64,000 bases of DNA, from positions 35,360 to 99,359 of the forward strand of contig JBAZWJ010000013.1 in the NCBI GenBank assembly GCA_041660385.1. Reading direction: 5' to 3'. Both the position numbers and the translations under genes were made by a program. Origin of the DNA: DYJE01 sp041660385 (GTDB taxonomy: Bacteria; Desulfobacterota; Desulfobacteria; Desulfobacterales; Desulfolunaceae). Positions 8,576 to 17,855 of this stretch are shown here, one piece after another (positions within the stretch are counted from its first letter, which is position 1; the number at the start of each line of letters is the position of its first letter). The notes below the pieces were generated by a model. The model saw nothing but the letters and a program-made list of their open reading frames with translations, made no database searches and was not told where the DNA came from.

Positions 8576-8992
8576 ATGAGTGTTTCATCGTATTTCGACA
8601 AAGTGCGTATCCAGAGCGTGAGGGACATCCTGAACGAGGAACTGATCGATTCGGGAATGTATCAGGCCATACTCACGGATATGGGTGGCAATATCATCGC
8701 CCAGCAGGACAGCGGCGACGCCCTTTATGACGTCATGTCCCTTGCTGTTCTTGCAGCGAGCAACATCGGCTCCCTCGCTGCCATGACGAATATCATAGGG
8801 GAAAAAGAGTTCCCCATGTTCATCCTGAAAGGTGAAAGGGATAATATCCATTTCAACAAGGTTACGGATGACCTTTTTCTGATCACCCTGTTCAACAGGG
8901 AGCTGTCCCTTGCTTTTGTCCGCACGCGTATTGAAGCTGCCATCAAAAGCATCCTGGCCCTGATCAAACATTGTGACATCCCTTTCAGTTAA
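8576..8992 (+). CDS. Roadblock/LC7 domain protein
   Basis: A 138-residue cytoplasmic protein whose pattern (an N-terminal helix, then AILTDMGGNIIA, a central helix with LAAS, IGSLAAMT and a beta-strand pair) matches the Roadblock/LC7 (MglB-like) fold. Such proteins dimerise and commonly regulate small Ras-like GTPases. No MglA-like GTPase is adjacent. The ATG at 8576 is preferred over a TTG two codons upstream; neither has a strong Shine-Dalgarno. It follows the acyl-CoA ligase by 68 nt and precedes gspA by 130 nt. Function here is unknown. Confidence 0.75.
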   Translation: MSVSSYFDKVRIQSVRDILNEELIDSGMYQAILTDMGGNIIAQQDSGDALYDVMSLAVLAASNIGSLAAMTNIIGEKEFPMFILKGERDNIHFNKVTDDLFLITLFNRELSLAFVRTRIEAAIKSILALIKHCDIPFS

Positions 8993-9046
8993 AACGCCGG
9001 ACGACAAGTGACATTTTGTTTTGAATCCAAAATGGGACAATCATCT

Positions 9047-9065
9047 GGCGGGTTTGGAACCCGCC
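9047..9065. repeat. GGCGGGTTTGGAACCCGCC palindrome
   Basis: A 19-bp near-perfect palindrome between the Roadblock gene and gspA, 55 nt after the Roadblock stop. Its core matches the centre of the elements at 4838, 12792 and 25937, but the flanks differ and the GTAGGGGC head is missing. Confidence 0.75.
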
Positions 9066-9122
9066 GCGACGATGATTTAGGAAATATGGAATTACAAGCC
9101 GGGTAAAACAGCGCAATAAACC

Positions 9123-10889
9123 ATGTACAAAAAATTTTTCGGCTTCAAGGAAAGACCCTTTCAGCTCGTCCCCAATCCGGCGTACCTTTACCTCAGCAAA
9201 TGCCATGAGGAAGCCCTGGCCCACCTGAGTTACGCCATATCCCAGGGCGACGGATTCGTTGAAATCATCGGAGAAGTGGGAACAGGCAAAACCACCATGT
9301 GCCGTGTGTTTCTCGAAAGCCTGAACACCGGCATCGAAGCTGCGTACATCTTCAATCCCAAACTGGACTCCATCCAGCTTCTGAAAGCGGTGAATGACGA
9401 TTTCGGCATTGATTCCTCTCCGGACAACATCAAGGAACTGATCGACATCCTGAACCGTTTTCTCATGGAAAAGAAGGCAGAAGGGAAAAAGATCATCCTG
9501 ATCATCGACGAAGCTCAGAATCTCACCATCGAAGTTCTGGAACAGCTTCGCCTGCTTTCAAACCTGGAAACCACCACCAGCAAGCTGATTCAGGTCATCC
9601 TTGTGGGCCAGCCCGAACTGGGAGATATTCTGGATTCCCATGAACTCCGGCAACTTGGGCAACGCATCACCCTGTCCTGCCGTCTTCTGCCATTGAACCA
9701 GACGGAAACCATGGAGTACATCCGGCACCGTCTCTACGTGGCATCGGGAAGCCCTCCAACGAAATTCTCCTATGCTGCTGTCAGGGAAGTCCACAAGTTT
9801 TCCCGGGGCATACCACGCCTGATCAATATCGTCTGTGACAGGGCGCTGCTCACCGCCTACGTCATGAACAGCCGCAATATCACCCTTGCCATCGTGAAAA
9901 AGGCCATCAAAGAACTGGCCATCAAACGGAGGCAAACTTACCGGAAATATCTTACCCCTGCGTTTTCACTGGGGTTGTTCGTTTTTTTCCTACTGGTGTT
10001 TCTTTACATCCGCTCGGGCCATGACAGCCTGGGAGCAAAACAAACCATACCCGGGGCGACGGCTGAATCATCCGAATCCGAAGAAGGCCAGGGTACCAAG
10101 CCCCCGGAGGCCGGTTCGGCCAATTTTCCCATGCCCGTTGAAAAATACCCCATTGTCAAAGATGGCAAAACAGTGGACGGTGCCTTTGACGAAGGTCTTT
10201 TCGTTGGACCGCCCGGTACTCGGGGTGAAGCAGTCCAGGAGCACACCCGTAAAGCCGCTCTCCAGACCGTGCTCCGTCTCTGGGATGACGATCTTGCCGT
10301 ATCAGGCAAACTGGACACACTGACCGACGACGCCACCTATTTCAACCTCGGATCAAGGATGAACGGTTATTCTCTGTACCAGGTGAACGATGACTTTGCT
10401 CTGGTCCAGAACCTGAATCTTCCCGCCATCGGTGAGTTCTTCATGCCAGGCTACGAAGGCCCTATTTACCTTGTTCTCAAGGGCATGAAAGGTGAAAAGA
10501 TGGTTCTGGATCAAGGCAACGGAAAGAACCTGATCATGAGCAGAATTGAGGTCGACCAGCAGTGGACTGGCGTGGCCTATGTGTTGTGGAAAAATTTTCT
10601 GGGGTGTGTGGGAACCATCCCCGGTTCGGCTCCCGAAGAGTCCATACTCAGCCTGAAAATGCTTCTCAGAGATATTGGTTATGAAACCATCGACATCAAT
10701 GCGGTCTACGACAAGGAAACGGAAAAAATCGTCAAGACCATTCAGAAAAAATACGGGTTCAAGGCTGACGGGAAAGTGGATGATCTGACCAAAATTGTTA
10801 TTTATAATGAAAAACGAGCGTTCCCAATACCTTATGTTTTACCAGACAAGACGCCGGAAGAGTCTCCGGAAAAACCGGTTAAAGGTTGA
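9123..10889 (+). CDS. gspA: GspA/ExeA-like AAA ATPase with peptidoglycan-binding domain
   Basis: A 588-residue membrane ATPase. The N-terminus MYKKFFGFKERPF is typical of ExeA. Walker A is GEVGTGKTT (50-58) and Walker B is IILIIDEAQ (to 132); a single membrane helix is at about 278-296; a periplasmic region follows with a C39-peptidase-like segment (about 390-505, no function claimed) and a C-terminal PG_binding_1 domain (about 515-575). In Aeromonas, ExeA with ExeB remodels or binds peptidoglycan to let the type II secretin assemble. Here gspB follows 30 nt downstream, so the complex is probably complete, but no secretin or other Gsp gene is in the window. No strong Shine-Dalgarno is seen before the ATG. 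Confidence 0.9.
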   Translation: MYKKFFGFKERPFQLVPNPAYLYLSKCHEEALAHLSYAISQGDGFVEIIGEVGTGKTTMCRVFLESLNTGIEAAYIFNPKLDSIQLLKAVNDDFGIDSSPDNIKELIDILNRFLMEKKAEGKKIILIIDEAQNLTIEVLEQLRLLSNLETTTSKLIQVILVGQPELGDILDSHELRQLGQRITLSCRLLPLNQTETMEYIRHRLYVASGSPPTKFSYAAVREVHKFSRGIPRLINIVCDRALLTAYVMNSRNITLAIVKKAIKELAIKRRQTYRKYLTPAFSLGLFVFFLLVFLYIRSGHDSLGAKQTIPGATAESSESEEGQGTKPPEAGSANFPMPVEKYPIVKDGKTVDGAFDEGLFVGPPGTRGEAVQEHTRKAALQTVLRLWDDDLAVSGKLDTLTDDATYFNLGSRMNGYSLYQVNDDFALVQNLNLPAIGEFFMPGYEGPIYLVLKGMKGEKMVLDQGNGKNLIMSRIEVDQQWTGVAYVLWKNFLGCVGTIPGSAPEESILSLKMLLRDIGYETIDINAVYDKETEKIVKTIQKKYGFKADGKVDDLTKIVIYNEKRAFPIPYVLPDKTPEESPEKPVKG

Positions 10890-10919
10890 AAGAAACCTTG
10901 TCGGATCAGGAGGAGATCA

Positions 10920-11711
10920 GTGAGTTCAATTCTTGACGCCTTAAAAAAATTGGAAAGCGAGAAAGATGAAAACGAGCAGGATTTCACATGGCCCCAGCAT
11001 GTGAATACCCGGCTGACGCTTTCGGAGCAGCTCAAAAAAAAATACGGGAACCGTTTATGGATGGGGCTCGGCGGATTCATTTTTCTTGTTGTCTCAGTTG
11101 TTTTTCTTGTGGCAGGTTCTGGGGAAAAAAAGAATCCTGATCAGGCGGGGGCTTCTCTATCTGATAAAAAAGCTGTGGCCGTGACAGACGACGCTGTTCC
11201 CAGGAACGAAACCATCGACGATGCCATGGCCTTTGATGAAACGGTTCAAAGGCCTCCGGCCATAGCAAAAGACCCGGACAACGAAGAAGAACTGCCGGAA
11301 GAAGCCATGGTTGTTGACAACGAAAGCCAGTCGGGCCTTGACGCCCTTGCTGCTCTTGTCAGCGGAAAAAAATCAAGCATTCTCAACAACCCCAGATCAG
11401 ATGTTAAAGGAAGGGAAACGACCTCCAGCAAGGTGGAACAGACCGCCGACTTTGACAGAAAAGTATCAGAACTCATTAAAAAAATACCGAAAAATATCAT
11501 TCCGCCGCAGAGAACAGTGGAAAACACCTGGCTCACCCTCCACGCCATTTCCTGGTCCAGCAACCCGTTAAACCGCATTGCCGTTATCAACTCTCAGATT
11601 GTAAAAGAAGGACGGCGGGTTGAAGGCGGGCTTGTGAAACGGATCGACAAGGATTACGTGGTCATCGAAAAAGACGGCGAAGATCTGATGCTTCCCTTCA
11701 ACAACCATTGA
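10920..11711 (+). CDS. gspB: GspB/ExeB-like secretion assembly protein
   Basis: 263 residues. The start MSSILDALKKLESEK is the classical GspB N-terminus. One membrane helix follows at about 44-63, then a long acidic Ala/Glu-rich periplasmic linker, and a C-terminal GspB domain (about 200-263) with TWLTLHAISWSSNP and RVEGGLVKRI. It partners GspA in placing the type II secretin across peptidoglycan. The start is GTG at 10920, supported by AGGAGG 6 nt upstream. The stop codon overlaps a perfect 14-bp palindrome. Confidence 0.9.
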   Translation: MSSILDALKKLESEKDENEQDFTWPQHVNTRLTLSEQLKKKYGNRLWMGLGGFIFLVVSVVFLVAGSGEKKNPDQAGASLSDKKAVAVTDDAVPRNETIDDAMAFDETVQRPPAIAKDPDNEEELPEEAMVVDNESQSGLDALAALVSGKKSSILNNPRSDVKGRETTSSKVEQTADFDRKVSELIKKIPKNIIPPQRTVENTWLTLHAISWSSNPLNRIAVINSQIVKEGRRVEGGLVKRIDKDYVVIEKDGEDLMLPFNNH

Positions 11712-11722
11712 CACCGGTGTCA
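11709..11722. other. 14-bp perfect palindrome at gspB stop
   Basis: TGACACCGGTGTCA is fully self-complementary and its first three bases are the gspB stop codon. With no loop and no T-run it is not a standard terminator. It may be a protein-binding site or chance. Confidence 0.35.
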
Positions 11723-11890
11723 TGTTTCTTCACCTGTGCCGCTGGTTCTGATTTGTTTCTTGACACCTCTTTCGGATCACTTTAATAACAATCTTTCTGT
11801 GTGCTTTTTGCGGATTGGGAATCATCGACCAGGTGTTGATTCCAAGTTTCGTTCAAGACGATATGAGAAGCGGGCGTGCATGTGTATACG

Positions 11891-11968
11891 TGATGGGTTA
11901 CGCTCCCGCTCCACCCATCCTACATTTTCTCACCCGTAGGATGGGTGGAGCCTGAGCTTAACCCATCA
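11891..11968. repeat. Inverted pair of the GATGGGT...ATCCTAC repeat
   Basis: Two 33-bp arms (11891-11923 and 11936-11968) are near-perfect inverted copies separated by 12 bp and match the single arm at 2716. Together they form a strong cruciform or RNA hairpin in the 290-bp spacer between gspB and the DUF2760 gene. The remainder of that spacer (11723-11890) shows nothing I can name. Confidence 0.85.
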
Positions 11969-12001
11969 TGGTATTAAACAGCGAAAATATAAGGAGACAA
12001 T

Positions 12002-12757
12002 ATGGATCGAGTAAACGGTATGTCCGGACGTTTTTTACTTTGGCTTGTGTTTTTAATGGTGATACTGGTGGCCGCCCTTGATGGTCTGCTGTACATGGGA
12101 ATCAATATCATGGTGATCAAAGCCGGAGAAAGCCAGGCATTGGCCGGTGGAATGGCATTTCAGGAAAGTCTCGACTCTTTCCTGTTCATCAAACCCTGGT
12201 TTCTGAAAGCGTTCGTTCCTGGGACCATGGCCTTGGCACTCCTTTTCTCCATGATTTTCTATTTCGTTCTGGGTTACATCGTCCGGCTTGATTATAAAAG
12301 CCCGGACGCAGCTACCACACCGGCATCAGGCAAAGCTGCCGATCCCGATCAGGAACAGATCGAAGAAAAAGCGAAGGCCAGACTGTTCGTCCATCTCCTT
12401 TCCGTTCTCCAGAGTGAAGGACGGCTTCTCGACTTCTTCTCGGAAAAAATGGACGGCTACGATGACGCCCAGATCGGAGCCGCTGTCCGCCATATCCACG
12501 ATCAATGCTCACGAACCCTCGACAAATACCTTCAACTGGAACCGGTGATGGACAAAGCCGAAGGCGAAACCGTGACTATCGAAGCAGGTTTCGATCCATC
12601 GGTTGTCAAGCTCACTGGCGATGTGGTGGGTAATCCCCCTTTTACGGGAATCCTGCGACACAAAGGCTGGAAGGCCTCAAAACTGGATATCCCCAAACTT
12701 TCCCAGCAGGCCAACCCGGAAATCCTTGCCCCTGCTGAAGTGGAAATAAAACCCTAA
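12002..12757 (+). CDS. DUF2760 membrane protein of the Hsp70-pair cluster
   Basis: 251 residues with two N-terminal membrane helices (about 11-34 and 66-95), then a cytoplasmic region. The C-terminal part has the DUF2760 pattern: LLSVLQSEGRLLDFF, YDDAQIGAAVR, a short LEPV segment, and GNPPFTGILRHKGW near the end. The function is unknown. In other genomes genes of this family tend to precede two Hsp70-family genes, as here, so it may anchor them at the membrane (inference). AAGGAGA lies just before the ATG. Confidence 0.85.
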   Translation: MDRVNGMSGRFLLWLVFLMVILVAALDGLLYMGINIMVIKAGESQALAGGMAFQESLDSFLFIKPWFLKAFVPGTMALALLFSMIFYFVLGYIVRLDYKSPDAATTPASGKAADPDQEQIEEKAKARLFVHLLSVLQSEGRLLDFFSEKMDGYDDAQIGAAVRHIHDQCSRTLDKYLQLEPVMDKAEGETVTIEAGFDPSVVKLTGDVVGNPPFTGILRHKGWKASKLDIPKLSQQANPEILAPAEVEIKP

Positions 12758-12791
12758 CATATTCTCTATACAAAGCAATCATGACGCCGCA

Positions 12792-12819
12792 GGGCCGGGT
12801 TCCAAACCCGCCCGGCCCC
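12792..12819. repeat. GC-rich palindrome before hsp70-1
   Basis: GGGCCGGGTTCC followed by AAACCCGCCCGGCCCC is a near-perfect palindrome of about 28 bp, a variant of the element at 4838. It lies 35 nt after the DUF2760 stop and 66 nt before the first Hsp70 gene, so it would be in the mRNA between them. Confidence 0.75.
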
Positions 12820-12885
12820 AAACACCAAATACATATAGGCGTTTGAACCATCATCTTTGCAAACAGTAACAAGGCAGAACAGAAC

Positions 12886-14700
12886 ATGAAAGACGCACGA
12901 TACATCATCGGCATAGATCTGGGAACCACCAACACCGTGGCAGCTTACACCCTTGCCCAGCCCGAAGACGCTGATCAGGCGGCCATCACCATTTTCCAGG
13001 TTCCCCAGCTCGTGGGACACGGAAGCGTTGCCAGCCGGGAGATTCTCCCCTCGTTTCTTTTTCTTGCCGAAACCCACGATGTGGAAAAAGGCGGCCTCGC
13101 CCTTCCATGGAACGATAAAAATTCCATTGCCGTGGGCGAATTCGGACGCAACCGGGGTGAAGAAATCCCCATGCGGCTGATCTCATCCGCTAAATCATGG
13201 CTCTGCCACACCCTGGTGGACCGGAACAAAGCCATTCTGCCCTGGAAAGGTGAAGAAAGCCTGGCAAAAATGTCACCGGTGCAGGCATCAGCGGCTGTTC
13301 TCAGCCATCTCCGGGATGCATGGAATCACACCATGGCGGCGGACGACCCTTTGAACGCCATGGAATTCCAGGATATCCACATCACCGTCCCCGCATCGTT
13401 TGATGCCGTTGCCCGTGAACTTACCGTCAAAGCCGCTCACATGGCTGGCTTTGAGCACATCACCCTTCTTGAAGAACCCCAAGCTGCCTTTTATGCCTGG
13501 ATCGATGATCAAAAAAATGCCTTCAGAAAAGCCGTGAAAAAAGGCGATCTTGTTCTGGTCTGCGACGTGGGCGGCGGCACCAGTGACTTCAGCCTGATCA
13601 GAATTTCGGAAAATCTGGGAGAACTTGATCTGGAACGCCTTTGCGTGGGAAATCACCTTCTGGTGGGCGGAGACAACATGGATCTGGCCCTTGCTTACAC
13701 CATCGCCAGGAAATTCGAGCAAAAGGGAACACGGCTTGACGACTGGCAGATGCGCGGCCTTGCCCACACCTGCCGAAGAGCCAAAGAAAAAATACTTTCC
13801 GATGAACAAACGGAGGCAGTGCCCGTAACAGTATTGGGCCGTGGCACCAGCCTTATTGGCGGAACATTGAGGGAAATCCTGCTCCAGACCGACACCGACG
13901 CCGTGATTCTGAATGGATTCTTTCCCCTGTGCCAACCCACGGACAGGCCCCGTGAACAACGGCGATCCGGATTGAGAGAACTGGGCCTGGCCTACGAGTC
14001 TGATCCTTCTATCACAAGGCACCTTGCCGCCTTTCTTGCCATGAACACAAAAAGTGACGGAACGTTCGATATCCCTGATGCTGTCCTGTTCAACGGCGGC
14101 GTCATGAAATCAGCAAAAATAAGGCGACGTATTCTTGATCTCCTATCATCCTGGAGCACAACACTCGGCCAGACCAAAGAGGTTCGTGAAATCACCTCCG
14201 TGGATTTTGATCTGTCCGTGGCCCGTGGAGCAGCCTATTACGGCCTTGCCCGGCGCGGAAAAGGCATACGGATCAGAGCAGGTCTTGAACGGGCCTACTA
14301 TGTGGGCATCGAATCATCCATGCCCGCCGTTCCGGGAATGGTAGCCCCGCTCAAAGCGTTGTGCGTTGCAGCACGAGGCATGGAAGAAGGCACGGACGCC
14401 CTGATCGAAACGGAAGAATTCGTCCTGATCACCGGAGAACCGGTGGTATTCGACATTCTGGGTTCCACCATGCGCAAAGACGATACCCCCGGAACCGTGG
14501 TGGACGGCTGGCGTGACGGTGAAATCGAAAACATTGCCATCATTGAAACAACCCTTACCGGCGAATCGGGCCGGATGATCCCCGTTTATTTCGAGATAAG
14601 CGTCACGGAAATCGGAACCCTGGAGTTCCACTGCGTGTCCAGAGAAACTGGGGAAAAATGGAAACTGGAATTCAACGTGCGGGATAATTTGACTTTGTAA
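12886..14700 (+). CDS. Hsp70-family protein (first of pair)
   Basis: 604 residues with an actin-like ATPase fold: phosphate-1 motif IIGIDLGTTNTVAAY at the N-terminus, phosphate-2 motif VCDVGGGTSDFSLI (about residues 223-236), and LFNGGVMKS as the adenosine-site region. The C-terminal ~120 residues form a short beta-rich segment; the helical lid and EEVD-like tail of DnaK are absent. No DnaJ or GrpE gene is near. It is paired with a longer Hsp70 relative downstream and DUF2760 upstream. ATP-dependent action on an unknown client is an inference from the fold. Confidence 0.85.
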   Translation: MKDARYIIGIDLGTTNTVAAYTLAQPEDADQAAITIFQVPQLVGHGSVASREILPSFLFLAETHDVEKGGLALPWNDKNSIAVGEFGRNRGEEIPMRLISSAKSWLCHTLVDRNKAILPWKGEESLAKMSPVQASAAVLSHLRDAWNHTMAADDPLNAMEFQDIHITVPASFDAVARELTVKAAHMAGFEHITLLEEPQAAFYAWIDDQKNAFRKAVKKGDLVLVCDVGGGTSDFSLIRISENLGELDLERLCVGNHLLVGGDNMDLALAYTIARKFEQKGTRLDDWQMRGLAHTCRRAKEKILSDEQTEAVPVTVLGRGTSLIGGTLREILLQTDTDAVILNGFFPLCQPTDRPREQRRSGLRELGLAYESDPSITRHLAAFLAMNTKSDGTFDIPDAVLFNGGVMKSAKIRRRILDLLSSWSTTLGQTKEVREITSVDFDLSVARGAAYYGLARRGKGIRIRAGLERAYYVGIESSMPAVPGMVAPLKALCVAARGMEEGTDALIETEEFVLITGEPVVFDILGSTMRKDDTPGTVVDGWRDGEIENIAIIETTLTGESGRMIPVYFEISVTEIGTLEFHCVSRETGEKWKLEFNVRDNLTL

Positions 14701-14724
14701 TTTTTATTCTGTTCGATTTTATTT

Positions 14725-15030
14725 GCCTCCGGCGGCCCTTCCGGGGACCAGATTTTAAAAATCTGGACAAATGGTTATATTCAATGCAGTTTCTTTAACA
14801 TATGTAACCGACGAAACGTTGTAGGGGCGACCCGCTGGTCGCCCAAACTGATATACAATCAACGTTTATGGTTATGCGGGGCAGGGCGACCAGCGGGTCG
14901 CCCCTACGGTCATCGCATAAATTAAAATGAGCGTTGTAATAATATTTCTTACGGAAACGACATTGTGGTTATATTATACCCGTTTGTCAAACTTTTCAAA
15001 AGTTTGGCCCCCGGCAGGGCCGCCGGAGGC
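14725..15030. repeat. Nested inverted-repeat element between the two Hsp70 genes
   Basis: The 362-bp spacer 14701-15062 is almost filled by nested palindromes. Outer arms GCCTCCGGCGGCCC (14725-14746) and its inverted copy (15009-15030) differ at one base. Just inside each is a short AT-rich hairpin (CCAGATTTT/AAAATCTGG at 14748-14766; CAAACTTTT/AAAAGTTTG near 14987-15006). Inner arms GTAGGGGCGACCCGC (14821-14844) and their inverted copy (14884-14907) are closely identical. The structure lies inside what would otherwise be an operon and could attenuate or process the transcript. Confidence 0.85.
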
Positions 15031-15062
15031 TTCAAAGTAAAAATAATAAGCGAATAAATATA

Positions 15063-17855
15063 ATGACCGTTTCTGATTCCATCAGCTACATCATAGGCAT
15101 TGACCTGGGGACCACCAATTCCGCTGTGTCTTATGTGGATTTGAACGCCAAGGATCCACGGGAGATTCACATCTTCCATGTACCCCAGCTCACCGGACCC
15201 GGTGAAATTGCGCGGGAAAAAGTTCTGCCCTCGTTTCTTTATATTCCGGGAGATTACGACATTCCGACGGAAGCTGTGGTTCACCCTTACAAAACAGCCG
15301 AGCGCTGCTTTGCCGGAAGTTTTGCAAGGGATCACGGCTCCAAAGTCCCTTCACGACTGGTGTCATCGGCCAAAAGCTGGCTCTGTCATCACCAGGCTGA
15401 CCGAAAAGCCAAAATCCTTCCCTGGGGTTCAAATGAAGACGTGGCCAAAGTGTCTCCGGTAGCCGCGTCCGCACATTACCTCAGCCATATCCGAAAATCC
15501 TGGAATGCGTCAAAAAAAGACGATGAATCCCTGTGGATGGAACAGCAGATGGTGGTAATCACCGTCCCAGCATCCTTTGATGAAGTGGCCAGGGAACTCA
15601 CGATTGAAGCGGCCAAACTCGCCGGATTCAAGAGCATCACCCTTATTGAAGAACCGCTTGCCGCATTCTACAGCTGGCTCGCCCGTCATGAACAGAACTG
15701 GGGAGATCACGTGACACCCGGAGACCTGATTCTGGTGTGTGACATTGGAGGCGGAACAACGGACTTCACCCTGATCACACTCCAGGCCACCGAAGGAACG
15801 CCGCGTTTCGAGCGTCTTGCCGTGGGCGATCACCTGATTCTGGGCGGAGACAACATTGATCTGGCTCTTGCCCGCCAAGTGGAACAGGGCTTTGCCAAAT
15901 CATCCGGCCCCCTTTCCGGCGACCGCTGGAAAAACCTCTGTCACCAGTGCAGGCGCGCCAAAGAAACCATTCTGGATGGCCGCAGCGAATCTGAAAAAAT
16001 CATCCTTATGGGTCAGGGTAGCCGCCTTATCGGTGGAACCGTATCCGGTGACCTCACACGCAGCACCATCGAAGACATCCTTTTGAACGGATTTTTCCCC
16101 CTGGTTTCCCCGTCGGACAAAGCCAAACGTCAAGGCCGCAAAGGCATCAGCGAATTTGGCCTTCCCTACGAGCAGGAACCGTCCATGACGCGACACCTGT
16201 GCTGGTTTCTCGAACAGCATCGTGAAGAAATCAACGCCAAGCTGGGAACATCTCCAGCCCCACGTCATGTGCTTTTCAACGGCGGATCACTTAAACCCAT
16301 GCTCATCACCGAACGCATCCGTGAATCCATTCGCCACTGGTTCGGAGATAAGGATCAGGACTTACCCAGCGTTCTGGAAAACAAAGACCCGGATCTTGCT
16401 GTGGCCGTAGGTGCCGCCTATTACGGCATGGTGAAACTGGGCAAAGGCGTTCGGGTGGGAAGCGGCAGTCCCAGATCGTATTATTTAGGACTTTCCCGAA
16501 CAACGGAAGGAGCTTCCGAACAGGCTGTATGCCTTGTGGAGCGAGGACTTGACGAAGGCTCCCATGTGGAACTGAAAAACCTTGACCTCACGGTGCTTAC
16601 CAACCGTCCTGTGAGCTTTGATCTTTTCAGTTCCAGCTTCAGATCGGGCGATAAAGCCGGAGATCTTGTGGCTCTGGACGCCACCCTTTCTCCCCTTCCC
16701 CAGCTCAAAACAGTGATCACCTACGGCAAAAAGAGGGTTGAAACAGCCCTGCCCGTTCATGTGGAAGCTGATTACACGGAAATGGGGACGTTGGACATCC
16801 GCTGCCGGTCCCTTGAAAGCGATCACCGGTGGAAACTGAGTTTCAGTCTCCGATCCGAAACAACAGCCATCGACATGAAAGACACGGCGATTCTTGACGA
16901 AAGCATTCTTGCCCAAAGTGCCGCCGTGATCGAAAACGCCTTCGCGGTTTGTGACCGGTCCAAAGCCGAAAGCCATACCCTTCTGGCCGGTGTGGGCAAA
17001 GCCATTTCATCAGCCGCAGGTTGTACGAAAAATACCTGGCCTCTCCATCTCCTTAGAAACCTCACCGACGCCCTTCTCCACTGCATGGACGCTAAAAGCC
17101 AGAATCCTGAATACGAAAAAACATGGATGAACCTCACCGGATTTACTTTGAGACCGGGCATTGGACACGGCTTTGACCCTGAACGAGTCAAACAACTCTG
17201 GAAAATCTATAAAAAAGGGCCGTCCTTCACCAACAACGCCCAGGTAAAAGCCGAATGGTGGATCATGTGGCGGCGTGTGGCGGCAGGACTTAATCCTGGT
17301 CAGCAGCGCCAGTTTTTTCAGGATCTTGTTCCCCTCATCGATCAGAAAAACAAGAAATCCGGGCTGAAAATCACCGTTCAGGAAAAACGTGAAATATGGA
17401 TGGCCCTGGCCAATATGGAACGGCTCAGTACCAACGACAAAAGCCGCCTGGGAAATATCTTGATTGATGAACTGAATCCGGCAAAAGCCATGCCCCAGGA
17501 TCTCTGGTCCTTGTCCCGATTCGGTTCACGAGAACCGCTTTACGGATCGGTGGACCGGGTTGTCCCACCAGCCGAAGCCGGAGTCTGGATCGAGCGGATC
17601 ATGGCTCAGACATGGCCTGACCCTGTTTTCGTTACAGCGGCTTTAGTCCGCATGGCCCGGAAAACAGGGGACAGAATGAGGGATATAGATGAGACCTTGA
17701 TTGTGAAGATGGTTGATTTTATGGAGAAAAATAAGATTCCTTCAAAAACGATGGAACCCTTGAAAACAGTGGTTTCCTTGAATCGTCAGGAAGAAATCGC
17801 GGAGTTTGGGGAATCTTTGCCTGGGGGGATTGTTTTGAATGAGCGATGGGTGTAG
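15063..17855 (+). CDS. Long Hsp70-family protein with DUF3731-like C-terminal domain
   Basis: 930 residues. The N-terminal ~600 repeat the layout of the preceding gene: IIGIDLGTTNSAVSY, VCDIGGGTTDFTLI, LFNGGSLKP, and a matching beta segment ending HRWKLSF. The additional C-terminal ~290 residues (Trp-rich helical blocks such as AEWWIMWRRVAAGL) fit the DUF3731-type region attached to such Hsp70 relatives. The two proteins are clearly paralogous, so a duplication followed by domain gain is likely. Codon 931, the TAG stop, lies inside the GTAGGGGC head of a dispersed palindrome, so the repeat ends the reading frame. The start at 15063 has no strong Shine-Dalgarno; the start is uncertain by a few codons. 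Confidence 0.85.
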   Translation: MTVSDSISYIIGIDLGTTNSAVSYVDLNAKDPREIHIFHVPQLTGPGEIAREKVLPSFLYIPGDYDIPTEAVVHPYKTAERCFAGSFARDHGSKVPSRLVSSAKSWLCHHQADRKAKILPWGSNEDVAKVSPVAASAHYLSHIRKSWNASKKDDESLWMEQQMVVITVPASFDEVARELTIEAAKLAGFKSITLIEEPLAAFYSWLARHEQNWGDHVTPGDLILVCDIGGGTTDFTLITLQATEGTPRFERLAVGDHLILGGDNIDLALARQVEQGFAKSSGPLSGDRWKNLCHQCRRAKETILDGRSESEKIILMGQGSRLIGGTVSGDLTRSTIEDILLNGFFPLVSPSDKAKRQGRKGISEFGLPYEQEPSMTRHLCWFLEQHREEINAKLGTSPAPRHVLFNGGSLKPMLITERIRESIRHWFGDKDQDLPSVLENKDPDLAVAVGAAYYGMVKLGKGVRVGSGSPRSYYLGLSRTTEGASEQAVCLVERGLDEGSHVELKNLDLTVLTNRPVSFDLFSSSFRSGDKAGDLVALDATLSPLPQLKTVITYGKKRVETALPVHVEADYTEMGTLDIRCRSLESDHRWKLSFSLRSETTAIDMKDTAILDESILAQSAAVIENAFAVCDRSKAESHTLLAGVGKAISSAAGCTKNTWPLHLLRNLTDALLHCMDAKSQNPEYEKTWMNLTGFTLRPGIGHGFDPERVKQLWKIYKKGPSFTNNAQVKAEWWIMWRRVAAGLNPGQQRQFFQDLVPLIDQKNKKSGLKITVQEKREIWMALANMERLSTNDKSRLGNILIDELNPAKAMPQDLWSLSRFGSREPLYGSVDRVVPPAEAGVWIERIMAQTWPDPVFVTAALVRMARKTGDRMRDIDETLIVKMVDFMEKNKIPSKTMEPLKTVVSLNRQEEIAEFGESLPGGIVLNERWV

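Noticed and set aside
13288..14022. Long minus-strand frame opposite the first Hsp70 gene
   Set aside because: It is antisense to a gene with clear Hsp70 motifs and codes for no recognisable domain.
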